NCBI GenBank assembly: GCA_963931865.1
Contig: OZ007507.1
Span: forward strand, 6,135,148-6,199,147
Origin: Axinella damicornis
Lineage: Eukaryota > Porifera > Demospongiae > Axinellida > Axinellidae
Length of the DNA stretch: 64,000 nucleotides
Reading direction: 5' to 3'
The notes beneath the pieces are model-generated. The model saw nothing but the letters and a program-made list of their open reading frames with translations, was not told where the DNA came from and ran no database searches. Shown piece by piece: positions 60,578 to 63,500 of this stretch. Made by a program: the position numbers and the translations under genes. The stretch's first letter is position 1. Each line of letters begins with the position of its first letter.

Positions 60578-63500
60578 TGTGAGTGACGGAAGTGGGATGT
60601 TCGTGGGGCGGGACTAGACTAGAGTGACGCGCGACCTTTGTACTTTAATTTATTTACTGAACCTCGAACTCCGCGAAGAATGTTCGAGAACATTGGGCCC
60701 GGGTATGCAATCGGGGAGCAGCAGTCGAAGCGGACGCAATCGGGCGAGCAGCAGTTCAAGCGGACACAATCGGGGAGCAGCAGTCGAAGCGGACGCGATC
60801 GGGCGGCGAGCAGCAGCTGAAGCGGGCACAAGCGGCGAGCAGCAGCTGAAGCGGATGCAATCGGGGAGAAGCAGCTCTTCAGAGAGCTGTCCGGCGCCGG
60901 ATTACACACGGTAGGCGAACAAGGGGGAAGTAGCTGAGCGAGCGAAGCGAGCTCAGCTACTTGTATATATATATTGTATCTCACCTCTGCCAGGTGCTTT
61001 CCACTGACGAGAAATTCGAGTCCCTCTTTCTCTTCTTCCTCCTCCTCTTCCTCTCCTCCACCCTCACTAGAGCTTCCAGTGCCTTCTCCTTCCGTCTCCT
61101 CCCCCTCTTCCATGCCGGTCCCCTCCACGTTGGCATTGGGCTGAAAGTTGTACAGTCTCAGTAGATCCTCCAGGGGAAGGTCACCTAAGAAGGTACAAGA
61201 ACTGGAATGACGAACATAGTCTACAAATTCAGACCAGGCAGCTCCTCATAGCACTGCTCAGAGGTCACGGTACCTTCCTTCTCTAGCGCAGACACCTCCG
61301 AATGGTGGTCCACAGCTCCCTCATGGGTCTCCTGCTCAGCAATGGTGGTCTCATCCTCACCCTCTGACTCGCTGGCAAGGTATTCCGAGTCCCCACCATC
61401 ACCACCACCACTCTCACTTCTCTCTTCTCCACGTTTGGTCACACCAGATTCGCTGCCTCCAGGGTTGGCCACGCCTACCTCAGCCTTGGCAACGCCCACC
61501 TCAGCCTTGGTCATGCCCACCTCAGCCTTGGCCACACCCACCTCAGTCTTGGCCACACTACCAGCTCTAGCCGTGATACTTTTACCACTCTCCTTTGTCG
61601 ACTCTCGCAACTCGCGCTTGCGGGGACTGAAAGGGAGAGAGAACTCATGTACCCATTGCACATTGGTAGACTAGAACAGGCATTTGATTTGTGTGCCACA
61701 CACCTTGTCCTCCTCTCCTTCACTGCTACTTCCTTCCTTGTTGCAGGAGCTTTTCCGGACACTGACACACCACTGGCCTCTGCATCCACTTGCTCCTTCA
61801 CTCCTTCCTCCTCCCCCTCCTCCTGGCTGCTTGTGGGGGTCATGGGCCGTCCTTCCAAGATCTCCGGAGGCAGGGATGATAGCAGCTGGTCGATTGGCAT
61901 ATCTCCCTCAGCCTCAAGCTGCCGGATCTCATCCATATAGTCAGGAGCACCATCCTGAAGGACACAGTGAACATTTAAACATAGCATGCACTACATGTAG
62001 TATCACCAGCCACACCCTTAGTGAACCCCCTCCCCCCTCCCACCCACCCCTAACCCATAGCGTTATACATGTACATCACATAACGGCAACTGAGTTATAC
62101 GGACAAATGTATGTACATGCATGCAGTCATTACTACAAGTACAGGTAGCTTCGCTTGCTCAGCTACTTCCCCTTTGTTTGCCTACGCAAGTAATCCGGCG
62201 ATGAACAGCTCTCCATGGAGAGTTGCTGCTCCCCGATTGCATCGATCCACTTCAACTGCTGCTCCCCATTTGCGACCATTTCAGTTGCTGCTTCCCGTTT
62301 GCGTCCACTTCAGCTGCTGCACACCGATTGCATCACTTCAGCTGCTGCTCCCCAATTGCGTCCGCTTCAACTGCTGCTCCCCGATCGCGTCCGTTTCGAC
62401 TGCTGCACCCTGATTGCATCTGCTAGTAGCTGTTCTGGAAGATTCCAGCACATGGCCAGGCCGAATGTTCTCAAACATTCTTCATGAGTTCGAGGTTCAG
62501 TAAATTGAAGTACATGTACGAAGGTCGTGCGTCACTATAGTCTAGTCCCACCCCACGAACATTCCACTTCCATCACACACATACACACACTTTAAAATCT
62601 TAATGAATTGATTGCCACCTCACAATAAAGAACTATACAGAACGTATTTGATACCTGACCTTGAGAATCATGTATGGCATCCACATGCATGTACTGGCTA
62701 GCCTCGTTCCCAGGCCCTATCCGAAAATCGGAAAGGGGCCTGGTAGCGCCTCCATATAATTTCTGTCGACTATGCCTCGCAAATTCAAGAGGAGCCAATC
62801 AGATTTCAAAAACAAGATCCCTTCATGTGAGACAAAGTGTTGACTAGTATATTTTACAGCACAAAACTAAACCATGCAGATCGTTATACAGCTTACTTTG
62901 CCACTCCAGACTTTCCTTCGTGAAGAAGTGCTGTTGTGTTTGCAGGAGATGGATGGACGATCGAAATTGGAGAGCGTTATTTACACTTTACATGATCAAC
63001 CGATATACTGTGAAACAACGCTCTCTCGGGGTCCACGTTAGTCTTTGTGATGGTGATAGTCAGCTGATCTGATGTTTGAAATGAGGCGTGTCCTATCGTA
63101 GCACGCGTTTGATGATGTGTACAGCAGCAACAGATTTAACACGGAAGTGCTACAGTGTACCAGGCCCCTTTTCAATTTTTCGTATGGGGCCTGGGAACGA
63201 GGCTACATGTGTGTACTTGCTGTGTGCATTTGACCAGTACCACAGACACATGTAGCTACAGTGAATACCCCCAAGAGTTCATAATAATGAACCCCTGTGA
63301 ATACAACACCAATCTCGGGAAGGAAAACACATGTACATATACATGTTTCCTGTTCCCATTGCATTTGGTGGGAAGTACTCTTTCAGACCTGAAGGACACC
63401 TGGAGAGGTTGAACAACCAGGGAGCCTGATGCACAAATAGGATGTACATTGTACAAGGCCGCTCTTTGTTGCCTGGGAACGAAGCTACATGTATTAAGCT

